Below, in pieces: positions 1 to 10,200 of a stretch of DNA of 64,000 nt. Position 1 is the first letter of the stretch. Every line of letters begins with the position of its first letter. The position numbers were made by a program, and so were the translations under genes. Source of the stretch: Phragmites australis (lineage: Eukaryota > Streptophyta > Magnoliopsida > Poales > Poaceae); the NCBI RefSeq assembly GCF_958298935.1, contig NC_084940.1, positions 17,665,146 to 17,729,145 on the forward strand, written 5' to 3'. The notes under the pieces were generated by a model that saw only the letters and a list, made by a program, of their open reading frames with translations, was not told the DNA's origin and did no database searches.

Positions 1-31
<31 letters not shown>
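1..31. repeat. (AG)n microsatellite
   Basis: An uninterrupted AG dinucleotide run opens the window and may extend upstream of it. It sits in the untranslated leader before the gag of the Ty3/gypsy element. Confidence 0.95.
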
Positions 32-226
32 CTCACAAAGAGGGATTTTGGGGTTGAAAGTATCTCTTTGTGCTAGGTATGCTCACCGTATAACATAGAT
101 AGAGAGAATTATCTCTCTAATGGGTTGTTTCTGTTGTTATGTACTACTTATGTACATTGTTTAAAATAATATTACACTATTTTTGTAGCTTTTGTCCCAT
201 TAATTCATATTTACAGTTTTAAAATA

Positions 227-905
227 ATGAGTCAAATGGCACAAAACTATTCTGATGAGAACAACAAGGATAAAGGAACTGATGCATCAGGTCAAACAAT
301 AGAACATGGCATCTTGAGTTTTCCTAACAATTGGCCTGAGATGGCACGACTACCCCAAATATTGATAGCAATGTTAGGAAAGCAGCATGAGACACAACAA
401 CAACAATATGCATTAATTCAACAACTTAGTCAGCAAGTCCCTAGAATGGATGGAACATCTGAGGGAGACCATCGCAATCACAACGCAGATTTTTCACCGT
501 CTTAAACCCCCTACTTTTGGTGGGACAACTGATCCACTTATGGCAGAAAATTGGATAATTGACATGGAAAAATGTTTTGATATAGTGAAGTGTTCAAATA
601 CAGAAAAGGTTGCATATGCCACGTTTATGCTTAGAGAAGGAGCTTTTGATTGGTGGAATGCACATAGAAAGTCATATCCTGAAGGTACCATTCTCACTTG
701 GGAAATATTCAAGCAAGCTTTCTATCAGAAGTATTTTCCACCTAGTATACAAAGACAAAAAGAGCGAGAATTTCTTGATCTCAAACAAGGTGGCAAATCA
801 GTGGCTGAATATGAAATTGATTTTTCAAAATTGGTGAGATACGCTTCTGAGTATGCCCAAAATGAATTAAAAAGGCACAGAGATTTGAAGATGGACTCAA
901 TCTTA
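227..905 (+). pseudogene. Ty3/gypsy gag (capsid), frameshifted
   Basis: Two overlapping frames (227-505 and 450-908) together give a gag N-terminus and the conserved retrotransposon gag core. The core has the family signatures W-I-x-D-M-E-K-C-F near the start, F-D-W-W-N in the middle, and a segment ending in E-F-L-D-L-K-Q-G followed by S-V-A-E-Y. Gag forms the particle that packages element RNA. The switch between frames at about 450-505 looks like a small indel, and a second break near 900 separates the core from the zinc knuckle frame that starts at 1003. This copy is presumed non-functional. Confidence 0.85.
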
Positions 906-1002
906 TAATTCGTGATCGAGTAAAAGTTTTTGAGTTCAATGTCCTTCGTGAAGTGGTGAATAAGCATACATCACAGAACAATCATATCAAGATGAACGAG
1001 CT

Positions 1003-2343
1003 ATGGTCGAGACCAAACGAAAGCATTATCGAGATTTTCAAGGCTCATTTTCTGGAAACAGATTCAAAAAGTCAAAGACCTTTGGACAATTTGACAATAA
1101 CAAATCAAACCAGAAGTTCTTGAACCCAAAGTGTAATATTTGTCAAGGAAACCATTTCACACGACAATGTAAACACAGACAAGGTTGTTGCTTTGAATGT
1201 GACCAAGAAGGGCATATGTTTTATCAATGTCCTCATTCGAAGCAAACTACCAACAACAATCATTATTCTCTATCAAAACCTACACCAACGGGTCTATCAG
1301 CTCCTCAAAAGCCCATATACCTACCAGCACCTCTAGCAAGTAATGCACTAGCAAAACAACAAGATGGAAAAGGAAAAGGAAAAGCTAAGGGAAGTAATCG
1401 AGCTCGAGTTTACAATTTAACTATGAAAGATGCAAAAGAAGCAAACAATGTGGTGACAGTGGATCCTACAAAAGTACAAACTGTAGTAGACTGGAAGAAA
1501 CCAACAACAGTAACAGAGATAAGAAGTTTTCTTGGATTAGTAGGATATTATAGGAGATTTATTGAAGGTTTTGCTCATTTATCATCACCATTAACAAATC
1601 TTACACGAAAAGGAGCAAAGTTTGAATGGAATGAGCAATGTGACAAATATTTTGAAGAACTAAAGAAGAAACTTGTATCTGCTCCAATACTCACTTTACC
1701 AAGAAGTGGAATTGGATATGTGATCTATTGTGATGCATCAAAAGTGGGATTAGGTTGTGTGCTAATGCAAGAAGATAAAGTGATTGCATATGCATCCCGT
1801 CAATTGAAACCCAATGAAATGAACTACCCTACCCATAACTTGGAATTAGCAGCTGTAGTATTTGCACTAAAGATTTGGTGTCATTATCTTTTTGGAGAAT
1901 ATTGTGAAATCTACACTGACCATAAGAGCCTCAAGTACATATTTACTCAAAAGGAGTTAAATATGAGACAAAGACGTTGGTTAGAATTAATTAAAGATTA
2001 TGATATTGAAATAAATTATCATCCTGGAAAAGCCAACATTGTTGCTGATGCTCTAAGTAGAAAAGCATCATGTAACATGGCTACTATGATCTCCAATCAA
2101 GTAGAAATACTAAAAGATTTGGAAAATTTGGAAATCATGGTTGTAAGAAATAATCCAGAGATTCAACTCTATGCTCTACAGCTTCAGCCAATTTTACAAG
2201 AAAAGATAAAGGTGAAGCAAAGATATGATGAGTTCCTAAATAAAATAAAGGAAGGATTAGAAGCTGAGAAACCACTTGAGTTTAAAATCCATGAAGATGG
2301 ATCATTTTGGTTTCGTAATCGCTTATGTGTTCCAGATGACTAA
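1003..2343 (+). pseudogene. gag zinc knuckles fused to the RT end and RNase H (internal deletion)
   Basis: One 446-codon frame begins with the gag tail. It has a degenerate first knuckle (C-N-I-C...H...C, one residue short between the second Cys and His) and a canonical CX2CX4HX4C knuckle (residues about 63-76). At about residue 149 it passes directly into the end of reverse transcriptase (V-D-P-T-K-V, then [13 protein letters not shown]). RNase H follows (Y-C-D-A-S, Y-A-S-R-Q-L, Y-T-D-H-K-S-L). The aspartic protease and the RT palm with its YxDD box are absent, yet the frame stays open. It ends at a TAA where an intact polyprotein would continue into integrase. Confidence 0.9.
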
Positions 2344-3349
2344 GAAATAAAAAAGGAAATACTAGAGGAAGCACACTCTACCTCTTATACTATTCACCCT
2401 GGAAGTACAAAAATGTACAAAAATTTAAAGGGGATATTTTGGTGGAATAACATGAAAAGAGATATAGCCAAATTCATTTCTGAATGTGATGTATGTCAAC
2501 GAGTAAAAGCTGAGCAACAGAAACCAGGTGGTTATTTACAACCTTTAGAAATACCAGTTTGGAAATGGGAACAAATTGGTATGGATTTTATCATTGGACT
2601 TCCTCGTACATCAACTGGACATGACTCCATTTGGGTAATTATCGATAGATTAAAAAAAACAGCACACTTTATTCCTGTGAAGAAAACTTACTCTCTTAAG
2701 AGACTAGCTGAAATATATATCAAGAAAATAGTGTCACTGCATGGTGTGCCATTAGCTATTGTTTCTGACAGAGATCCTCGTTTTGTATCTAAGTTTTGGA
2801 AAAGTCTACATAAAGTTATGGGAACAAAACTAAACTTCAGTACAGCATATCACCCACAGACAGATGGACAAACAGAAAGAGTCAATCAAATTTTAGAAGA
2901 TATGCTAAGAGCATATGTAATAGATTTTGGAGGATCATGGGATAAACATCTACCTTTAGTAGAATTTGCCTACAATAATAGCTACCAGTCAACTATCCAG
3001 ATAACACCATATGAGGCATTGTATGGAAGGAAATGCCGAACACCAATTTGTTGGAATGAAGTTGGAGAGAAGAAATTTTTTTGGGCCAGATTTAGTACAA
3101 GAAACAGATGAAAAAATTAAGGTTATAAGAAATCGAATGCATATGGCTCAAAATAGACAGAAAAGTTATGCCGATAACCGTAGAAGAGATCTAGAGTTTC
3201 AACAAGGTGATTGGGTATATTTAAAAATCTCACCAATGAAAGGAATCAAAAGATTCGGCATCCATGGAAAATTAAGCCCAAGATACTTTGGACCATACCA
3301 AGTAACACATAAAGTTAGGAAAGTCGCATATCAGTTAGAGTTACCATAA
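2344..3349 (+). pseudogene. Ty3/gypsy integrase, frameshifted
   Basis: The integrase starts just after the TAA that ends the preceding frame: the HHCC zinc finger spans about 2370-2500 (A-H-S then I-H-P-G, and C-D-V-C-Q-R). The catalytic core is at 2413-3111, with the first Asp in G-M-D-F-I, the second in S-D-R-D-P-R and the Glu in D-G-Q-T-E-R-V-N-Q. The core frame breaks near a seven-T run around 3076-3082, and the C-terminal domain continues in another frame (3011-3349) with the G-D-W-V-Y-L and G-P-Y-Q-V motifs. Catalytic residues survive, but the stop and the frameshift would prevent a full-length protein. Confidence 0.88.
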
Positions 3350-3385
3350 CAATTACAAGGAGTACAAAGTACCTTCCATGTCTCA

Positions 3386-3625
3386 ATGCTGCGGAAGTGT
3401 TTGCGACAGCCAACAGATAAAGTTGAGATACCATTATTACAACTACAAGATGACCTAACATATCAAGAATATCCTATTCGTATCTTAGGATCAATTGATC
3501 GTAAGTTACGTCAACGAACAATTCCATTTGTTAAAATACAATGGAGTAACCACAGTGAGGAAGAAGCTACCTGGGAAAAAGAAGAGGATATCCGCAGAGA
3601 TTTTTTCCTATCTTTTTTTGGATAG
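3386..3625 (+). pseudogene. chromodomain-like C-terminus of the gypsy integrase
   Basis: A 79-codon frame follows the integrase after a TAA at about 3347. It ends with an aromatic, acidic motif V-K-I-Q-W-S-N-H and E-E-A-T-W-E, which is the chromodomain-type tail of plant chromoviruses. In the family this domain directs integration to particular chromatin. It would be part of the polyprotein in an intact element and is out of frame here. Confidence 0.8.
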
Positions 3626-3654
3626 TAGTGAGTGAAATTTCGGGACGAAATTTC

Positions 3655-3671
3655 TTTTAAGGGGGGAAGGA
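3655..3671 (+). other. polypurine tract of the gypsy element
   Basis: A purine run (TTTTAAGGGGGGAAGGA) lies immediately before the TG of the LTR. This is the expected plus-strand primer site. Confidence 0.85.
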
Positions 3672-5250
3672 TGTGAGGAACCGGTTAATTAATTATAAGA
3701 TAATTATAGGTTTGGCTAATTAATTAATTTAAGAATTGAATTGGCTCATAAATAAGTTTACTGCTTAAGAATAATAGCAGCTTGCATTATCAAAATAACT
3801 CTATTTTTTTAGTATTGTAATTAGTCTAAAATAATAATTTACTAATCTAATCTTAATCTTTAATTAACAATAAAATAAGAATATAGACTTATGTGTGGGA
3901 CCCACGTGTTGACTTTATTCCTAAAAGTTTGCCTCAACTTGCACTCCAAGAAACATTCTTAGTGACCAAGTCAAGATTTCTTAATGTCTAAGTAAACCTT
4001 TCTTGATAGCCAAGTATCACATTCTTGATAGCTAAGGTAAAAATGATAGAGATAAGAGCAAGATAACTTGTCTCTCAAGAAATTGAACACTATAAATAGG
4101 ACCATGGTAGTTCTCCATTCATCATACCTCCTCTCCTCATCCTTGAGACATAGTCTTAGACATAAGCTCTAGTGGATACTTTGAGGGCAAGATAATTAGT
4201 GGTATTCTTGGATTTCTAGTTCTACTACGTCTGGTATTATAGCTTTCAACAAGCTATTAGATTGATCTCCGTTAAAGTATTGATAATATCAAGCTAGAGC
4301 TATATAAGAGGCTAACTATTTCTTTGAGATTTTGGCATAACCCAGGCAAACTGCGTTGACACCCGTCTTATTTATATCATGTTTTTATCTGCAAGCTGCG
4401 TTGGCACCCTATTTTTTTTTATTATGATGCTTTTATCTATAAGCTGCATTCATACCCTCTTAGAGTAACATATTTATATCAGAATTATTGTCTGTTTATA
4501 TTTTAATATTGTATTTCCCGTTATTATGAATTATTATTCATTAATATTACAGTTTGATGTTACATTTTAATTAATGTTTGTATTTCTAGAATAGAAATAC
4601 ATATGTTCAATCAATTATTCATACTGTTGTCAATCACTAATGGTAGAGTGGATACTGACGTGGACAGTCGATACATTTTGAGTTACCGGGAGTGCCTAGT
4701 GAAAGATCTAGTCATGTAGCCGGGACTATATTATTCACCTGTATGGTGTAGCACGTGCATTGAAAGTATCATTTGGGACTGTCCATAGGAAAAGCTCAGG
4801 CCTCGTCGTGGTACAAAACACGATGTAATATTAGTGATTGGACAATCTCTGCAGAGTTAAATAAACAATGAAAATTTGATATTATAATAATTCAGGTTTA
4901 TTTATACATGCAATGTCTTTATCTTGCTAAGTATTTTATACTCATAATTGTTTTGGGTGTTAAACGCAGAATCTCAAGGTCATAATCAAGACATCGACAA
5001 TAGATGCTATACTTGGGAAATTTTGGGATATATCAATAGTGTAGTGTTTAATAATTTGTTTACATCAAAATAAGTTGTATAAGTAGACACTTAATCATGT
5101 AAATTATGACTTCTCATATAAATAAAGCTTCCGCTAGTTGCTCTGTAAACCACTGATTTTATTTGAGTATTTTTGCCTTAACATGGTTATGGGTTTTTAA
5201 TCCATAATTATGTGGCGGCTGTCATGTGAGCCTGTGTTCGGGGCGTGACA
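3672..5250 (+). mobile_element. 3' LTR of the gypsy element (1579 bp)
   Basis: It begins TGTGAGGAACC right after the polypurine tract and ends GGGCGTGACA, giving TG...CA ends. A TATA box lies at 4091-4099. The partner LTR is outside the window, so its age cannot be estimated here. Confidence 0.85.
4091..4099 (+). promoter_or_regulatory. TATA box in the gypsy LTR
   Basis: TATAAATAG lies about 420 bp into the LTR, followed by a pyrimidine-rich stretch, as expected for the U3/R junction. Confidence 0.6.
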
Positions 5251-5403
5251 ACTTAACTCCAAAGGACATACGATTGTTCCCTCCTAAAATTGGCTTAACT
5301 CACCGCCTATAAAAACAAAACCTATTGCCGTAATTCCCTCATAACCTCACTAGAGCTCAAACTTGCTCGGCTCTCCTTTTCACTCCTCGGCTAACAGCGT
5401 CCA

Positions 5404-6060
5404 CCTAGCTCATGTTTAGTCGAAGGCAACCATGGACTAGGTAAGACTTCCATGGTTGGCCCTCCGAAGCATTGCTGATCGCTTCAACAAGCCGAGGGAC
5501 TTCACGTCCTTCAGAGTGGTCTGCACCCAATGGTGCAACAATATCCGCCGCGAAGAACATTCGCAGTTCGCCCCGTGGATCCTCAAGAGTGACTAGGTTC
5601 ACAAGTCAGGCGATGTCTTCTTCTGCTCGCTGACTGAATTAAGGCTCTTCAGCATGCATGTCCTAGCATTTGCAGGAGGGAGATCGAGGGTTACAACCTT
5701 TGAGGCAAGTTACCTCATAGGATTTGACCGATATGACAACTTCGCTGCCGTGATCATGAACCCATTGACTAGGGAGACCTTTGCAGTGGGCTCAAAGCAA
5801 ACTCCCGAGGGGTTTCTTCGTGCGCCCGATAACAAAGACTGAAGTAGGCACCTTCATCATCATCTACGCGAACCACGACCGTTACCTCAAGACGTGAGAA
5901 CGCTTCATAGAGGCATCGTGGTTATGCATTGGCAGCACAGATAGCTGGGTTTCCAAATCGATAGAAGATTTCTAGGTGAAGGTATGGCCCAAAGGCAAAG
6001 AGGACACGCGTGTCATTCAGGCTGGGGGCCATGTGCTCCTCCTTCGCGTTGATAAGCTGT
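5404..6060 (+). pseudogene. F-box / DUF295-like protein, decayed
   Basis: Reading around 5450-5600 gives an F-box-like segment: I-A-D-R-F, P-R-D-F-T-S-F-R-V-V-C, then a Trp and P-W-I-L. It stops at a TAG near 5597. The same protein appears to resume with F-F-C-S-L, then from 5654 L-I-G-F-D, and N-P-L-T-R-E-T-F, which is the pattern of the DUF295 family of plant F-box proteins (substrate adaptors of SCF ubiquitin ligases). Further stops at about 5839 and 5895 interrupt a tail that reads S-W-L-C-I-G-S-T-D-S-W. With several in-frame stops it is a pseudogene. An overlapping minus-strand frame (5922-6320) looks like a shadow. The family call is by eye and moderately sure. Confidence 0.5.
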
Positions 6061-6736
6061 GGATTCCGCCTCCTTAGAACACCCGATGCATCCCACCTCC
6101 ACACAAACCCTACAGTTTCATGGATCAATTTTTGCTTAACAGCTTCGCAGCATGCGAAGGTTGGAGCCAAGCCTCGGAGCTGGCTTACTTGAATTGGTGT
6201 GAGAAGTAGGGATGTAGTTCTGCTGAATGCTTTGAAACTTTGCCGCAATACCAAGAACTGGTTTGAATCTCCTAACGTGTTGAAGGCCAACAAATAAACT
6301 ACAGCAGAAAAGTTAAGCAAAGAAACTTGGTAACTGAGAGAATGTGGAAGTGCTTGTTTCAGATGTATTCATGACTGAACAATTAACTGAACTGACTGGA
6401 CAACTTTTGTGGCTCCATCAGCAACCGATGCACGCTAAAATACCTGCAAAGCAATAATATGAAACAAACAATAATGAAAGAAGAAACAAATCCACCGTGA
6501 GGAGAACTGATCATAAACAAAACCAAAGCATATGTCTATTCTAACACATTCATGTCAACTGGCAGAAAAGATGAAAAAGGCAAACTGGTGTTCCTCAGCT
6601 TGAAAGCAACATTCAGACTATATAAATAAATATTTGTTAAAATAAATTTGTCAATATCAACAACATGTACAAGCACTTAGCAAGATTACTGTAACAACTA
6701 AAAAGCTCACTCGTCTGATGGTCCCACTCGATGCAA

Positions 6737-6741
6737 TGGAA
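6737..6741. repeat. target-site duplication of the copia element, left copy
   Basis: TGGAA directly precedes the 5' LTR and is repeated at 12587-12591 directly after the 3' LTR. Confidence 0.95.
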
Positions 6742-6794
6742 TGATGGGATAAGTCTTTGTGGTCCTTGGCTGGTCTTTGTGGTCCTTTCTAGGG

Positions 6795-6935
6795 CTACAG
6801 CATCTAGGACAGCATCTTAGCATCTAGGACAGCTAGGACAGCATCTAGGACAGCATCTTAGCATCTAGGACAGCTAGGACAGCATCTAGGACAGCATCTT
6901 AGCATATGCTTGGCATCTAGGACAGCATCTTAGCA
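6795..6935 (+). repeat. tandem repeats in the copia 5' LTR
   Basis: Iterated AGCATCTAGGACAGC / AGCATCTT modules lie upstream of the TATA box. The 3' LTR carries the same array with one extra 29-bp unit. Confidence 0.9.
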
Positions 6936-6957
6936 TATGCTTGGCTGGCTAGCAGCC

Positions 6958-6965
6958 TATAAATA
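6958..6965 (+). promoter_or_regulatory. TATA box in the copia LTR
   Basis: TATAAATA follows the tandem array and precedes the AATAAAG signal, so it fits the U3/R boundary. Confidence 0.6.
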
Positions 6966-7104
6966 TGTATCCCCAACCCCTCAGGTTGGTATGGCATTTG
7001 TGTGAGAAATAAAGAAAAAATTGCCCCAACTCCTAGTGTCATCCTCTCTCGATGAGAGTAAGAATTCAGCTACTACCAAGAGTAAGAATTCAGCGACTAA
7101 CAAG

Positions 7105-7116
7105 TGGTATCAGAGC
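7105..7116 (+). other. primer-binding site of the copia element
   Basis: TGGTATCAGAGC lies two bases after the 5' LTR. It is the usual plant copia primer site, complementary to the 3' end of initiator methionine tRNA. Confidence 0.9.
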
Positions 7117-7295
7117 CGTAGTATCCTGTAGCCTGAGCATCTCCTGTTCACCTCCTTTCCCAGCCGCGCAACAGCCCCAGCTGGGAGCAGCAGCAGCTCC
7201 GGCCGCTCCTGCTCACTTCTCTCCCTCTGCGCAGACGAGCAGCAGCTCGTCTGAAGCAGCCCTCTCCCCACGCAGCAGCCCCCGGGTAGCGCGTC

Positions 7296-10200
7296 ATGTC
7301 CGCAGGGCAGTCTCAGCGCTCGGTCGCCTCGAGCACGCGGCGTCGGCAGGAGGCCGAACTTGCCGCGGCAGAGGAACGCGAGCGAGCGGCGGCAGAGACC
7401 GCTGCGGCGGCGGCAAGGGCGTCGAGGCTGGCAGCGGCGGAGCTGGCAGCAGCCAGAGCGGAGGCGGAAGCAGCGGCGGCGGCGGATGCAGCGCGTGCGG
7501 CGGCAGCAGAGGTCGAGGCTCTGCGCGGCAGCATCAGCAGCTCCGTTTCTGCTGACGACAGCGCCAACGCGGACCTCGAGTTGTTGGGGAGGGAGGCAGC
7601 GCGAGCGCGAGCGGCGCAGTGGGCAGCCGCGCACGCCCACGAGCGCGGCGGCAGCCCAGACAGACGCGGACGCGCCGGCGGCGCTCATGGAGGTGGCGCT
7701 CCTGGAGGAGGCGCGCACGGCGGTGGCGCTCCTGGAGGAGGCAAGCTCGGCGGTGGCGCTCCTGGAGGGGGCGAGCACGGCAACGGTGGCGGACGGGTCG
7801 ATGGAGAGCGCGGCCTTCACAGGCAGCGTGGCTCTCTCTCCCCGGATCGGTACCGTGGTTACCACAGGCTCCAGGCCGTTGTCAGGGACGTCGGCCCCGG
7901 CGGTGGGTGGCCTACCCTCACTAAGACCAACTATGTCGAGTGGGCTGCGGTGGTGAGGGTAAAGCTCCAGGTGCGGCACATGTGGGAGGCAGTCCGGTAC
8001 GGCGACGTCGACTACGACCAGGATCGACGGGCGCTGGATGCCCTCATCGCTGCAGTCCCGTCCGAGATGCAGTTCTCGCTTACCAATAAGCGGACTGCCA
8101 AGGAGGCTTGGGACGCCATCGCTGCGGCACGCATCGGCAGCGACCGCGCCCGCAAGTCCACACTGCAGGCACTTCGCAAGGAGTGGGAGAACCTGGCCTT
8201 CAAGCCAGGTGAGGACGTTGATGACTTTGCTCTCCGTCTCAACACTCTGTTGCAGAAGATGGTGCAGTTCGGCGATGACACCTACGACGAGGAGAGAGCT
8301 GTCGAAAAGCTCTTCCGTTGCGTCCCCGAGAAGTACAAGCAGATGGCTCGCTCGATCGAGTCCCTGCTGGATCTCTCCACGATGTCGATCAAGGAGGCGA
8401 TAGGTCGCCTCAAGGTCGTCGACAGCGATGAGCCACAGTCTCTCTCGGGGCCCATCACCACTGGCGGGAAGCTCCTTCTCACTCGGGAGCAGTGGGCTAC
8501 CTGCCAAGGTGACCGGAAGAAGGGGGAGCCTTCTTCCGCGACAAGCGGCCGCAAGCGTGGAAAGCCGCGCAAGGCGCGCAGAGACGCCCAGGCCGGAGCG
8601 CGAGGACGTGCCGAGGGTGATGCCCGCGGAGGCGCCCAAGGCGGCGCCGCTGGCAAGTACAAGCCAGCACGAGACGACACCTGCCGCAACTACGGCCAGC
8701 TTGGCCATTGGGCCAAGGACTGTCGACAGCCACGACGCGGCCAGGCCCATGTCGCACAGGCGGAGGAGGAGCCGGCTCTGTTCATGGCACATGCAAGCAT
8801 CGAGCTACCTCCAGCGGCACCGGCCGCAGCGGCTCTCCTCCACCTTGACGAGCCAAAAGCACACGCCCTCCTCGGCGACGGCTCCGGCAACGACAAGACT
8901 GACGGGTGGTGCCTCGACACCGGCGCCACCCATCACATGACCGGTCGACGGGAGTTCTTCACCGAGCTTGACTCTAGCGTCCGAGGCTCCGTCAAGTTTG
9001 GGGATGCCTCCGGCGTGGAGATCAAGGGCGTCGGCTCCGTCATCTTCACCGCCGCGTCTGGTGAGCACAGGCTGCTCACCGGAGTCTACTACATCCCCGC
9101 GTTGAGGAACTCTATCATCAGCTTGGGACAGCTGGATGAGAACGGTTCGCGCGTGGTGGTTAAGGATGGAGTCATGAGGATTTGGGATCGCCATCGTCGC
9201 CTTCTTGCCAAGGTAACCAGAAGCGCAAATCGACTCTACGTCCTTAACGTGCAGGTGGCACAACCCCTCTGTCTCGCTACTCGTCGGGATGACGAGGCGT
9301 GGCAGTGGCACGAGCGCTTCGGGCACCTTCACTTCGAGGCCCTGAAGCGGCTCAGTGCCACGGAGATGGTGCGAGGCCTGCCGTGCCTCGACCATGTGGA
9401 GCAGCTCTGCGACGTCTGCGTATTGACGAAGCAGAGGCGACTCCCCTTTCCCCAGCGGGCGAGCTTTCGAGCCAAGGAGAGGCTCGAGCTTGTGCACGGG
9501 GACTTGTGTGGTCCGGTGACACCGGCCACACCGGGAGGACGACGCTACTTCCTGCTACTCGTCGACGACCTCTCCCGCTACATGTGGGTGATGGTCCTCG
9601 GCAGCAAGGGAGAGGCTGCGGACGCCATCAGGCATGCGCAGGCTGCTGCGGAGGCGGAGTGCGGCCGCAAGCTGCGCATGCTGCGCACCGACAACGGCGG
9701 CGAATTCACGGCGGGTGAATTCGCATCGTACTGCGCTGATAAGGGCATTCAGCGCCACTACTCCGCGCCGTACAGCCCGCAGCAGAACGGCGTCGTCGAG
9801 CGACGCAACCAGACGGTTGTGGGGATGGCTCGGGCCCTTCTCAAACAGAGGGGGATGCCGGCTGTCTTCTGGGGAGAGGCGGTGGTGTCGGCCGTCTACA
9901 TCCTCAACCGCTCGCCTACCAAGGCGCTCGACGGCAGGACGCCGTACGAGGCTTGGCATGGGCGCAAGCCGGCGGTCTCCCACTTGCGAGTCTTCGGCTG
10001 CCTCGCGTTCGCCAAGGAGCTTGGCCACATCAGCAAGCTCGACGATAGGAGCACTCCGGGAGTGTTCATCGGCTACGCGGAGGGCTCGAAGGCCTACCGC
10101 ATCCTCGACCCGAAGACACAGCGTGTGCGCACGGCGCGCGACGTTGTGTTCAACGAAGGGCGAGGATGGGCGTGGGACAAGGCGGTGGACGACGGCTCGG

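Larger units (their letters stand above)
1..5250 (+). mobile_element. Ty3/gypsy chromovirus, 3' part, internally deleted
   Basis: The order is leader, gag, zinc knuckles, RNase H, integrase, chromodomain-like tail, polypurine tract and 3' LTR, which is the Ty3/gypsy order. The 5' LTR is not in the window. The element cannot be autonomous: protease and the catalytic part of reverse transcriptase are missing, a stop codon separates RNase H from integrase, and the integrase frame breaks near 3070. The chromodomain-like C-terminus points to a chromovirus of the Tekay/Del kind; the lineage is inferred from motifs only. Confidence 0.9.
6742..7102 (+). mobile_element. 5' LTR of the copia element (361 bp)
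   Basis: It runs from TGATGGGATAAG to GCGACTAACA. It contains a short tandem array built from AGCATCTAGGACAGC units (6795-6935), a TATA box at 6958-6965 and an AATAAAG-type signal at about 7008. Confidence 0.95.

Noticed and set aside
5922..6320. 132-codon minus-strand frame
   Set aside because: It overlaps the plus-strand F-box-like remnant and lies beyond the stop of the putative minus-strand gene; no domain seen.
7110..8792. 560-codon minus-strand frame opposite the copia gag
   Set aside because: It lies in GC-rich DNA where the complement of a real gene is often open, and it has no domain, promoter or splice signal. Treated as a shadow of gag-pol.
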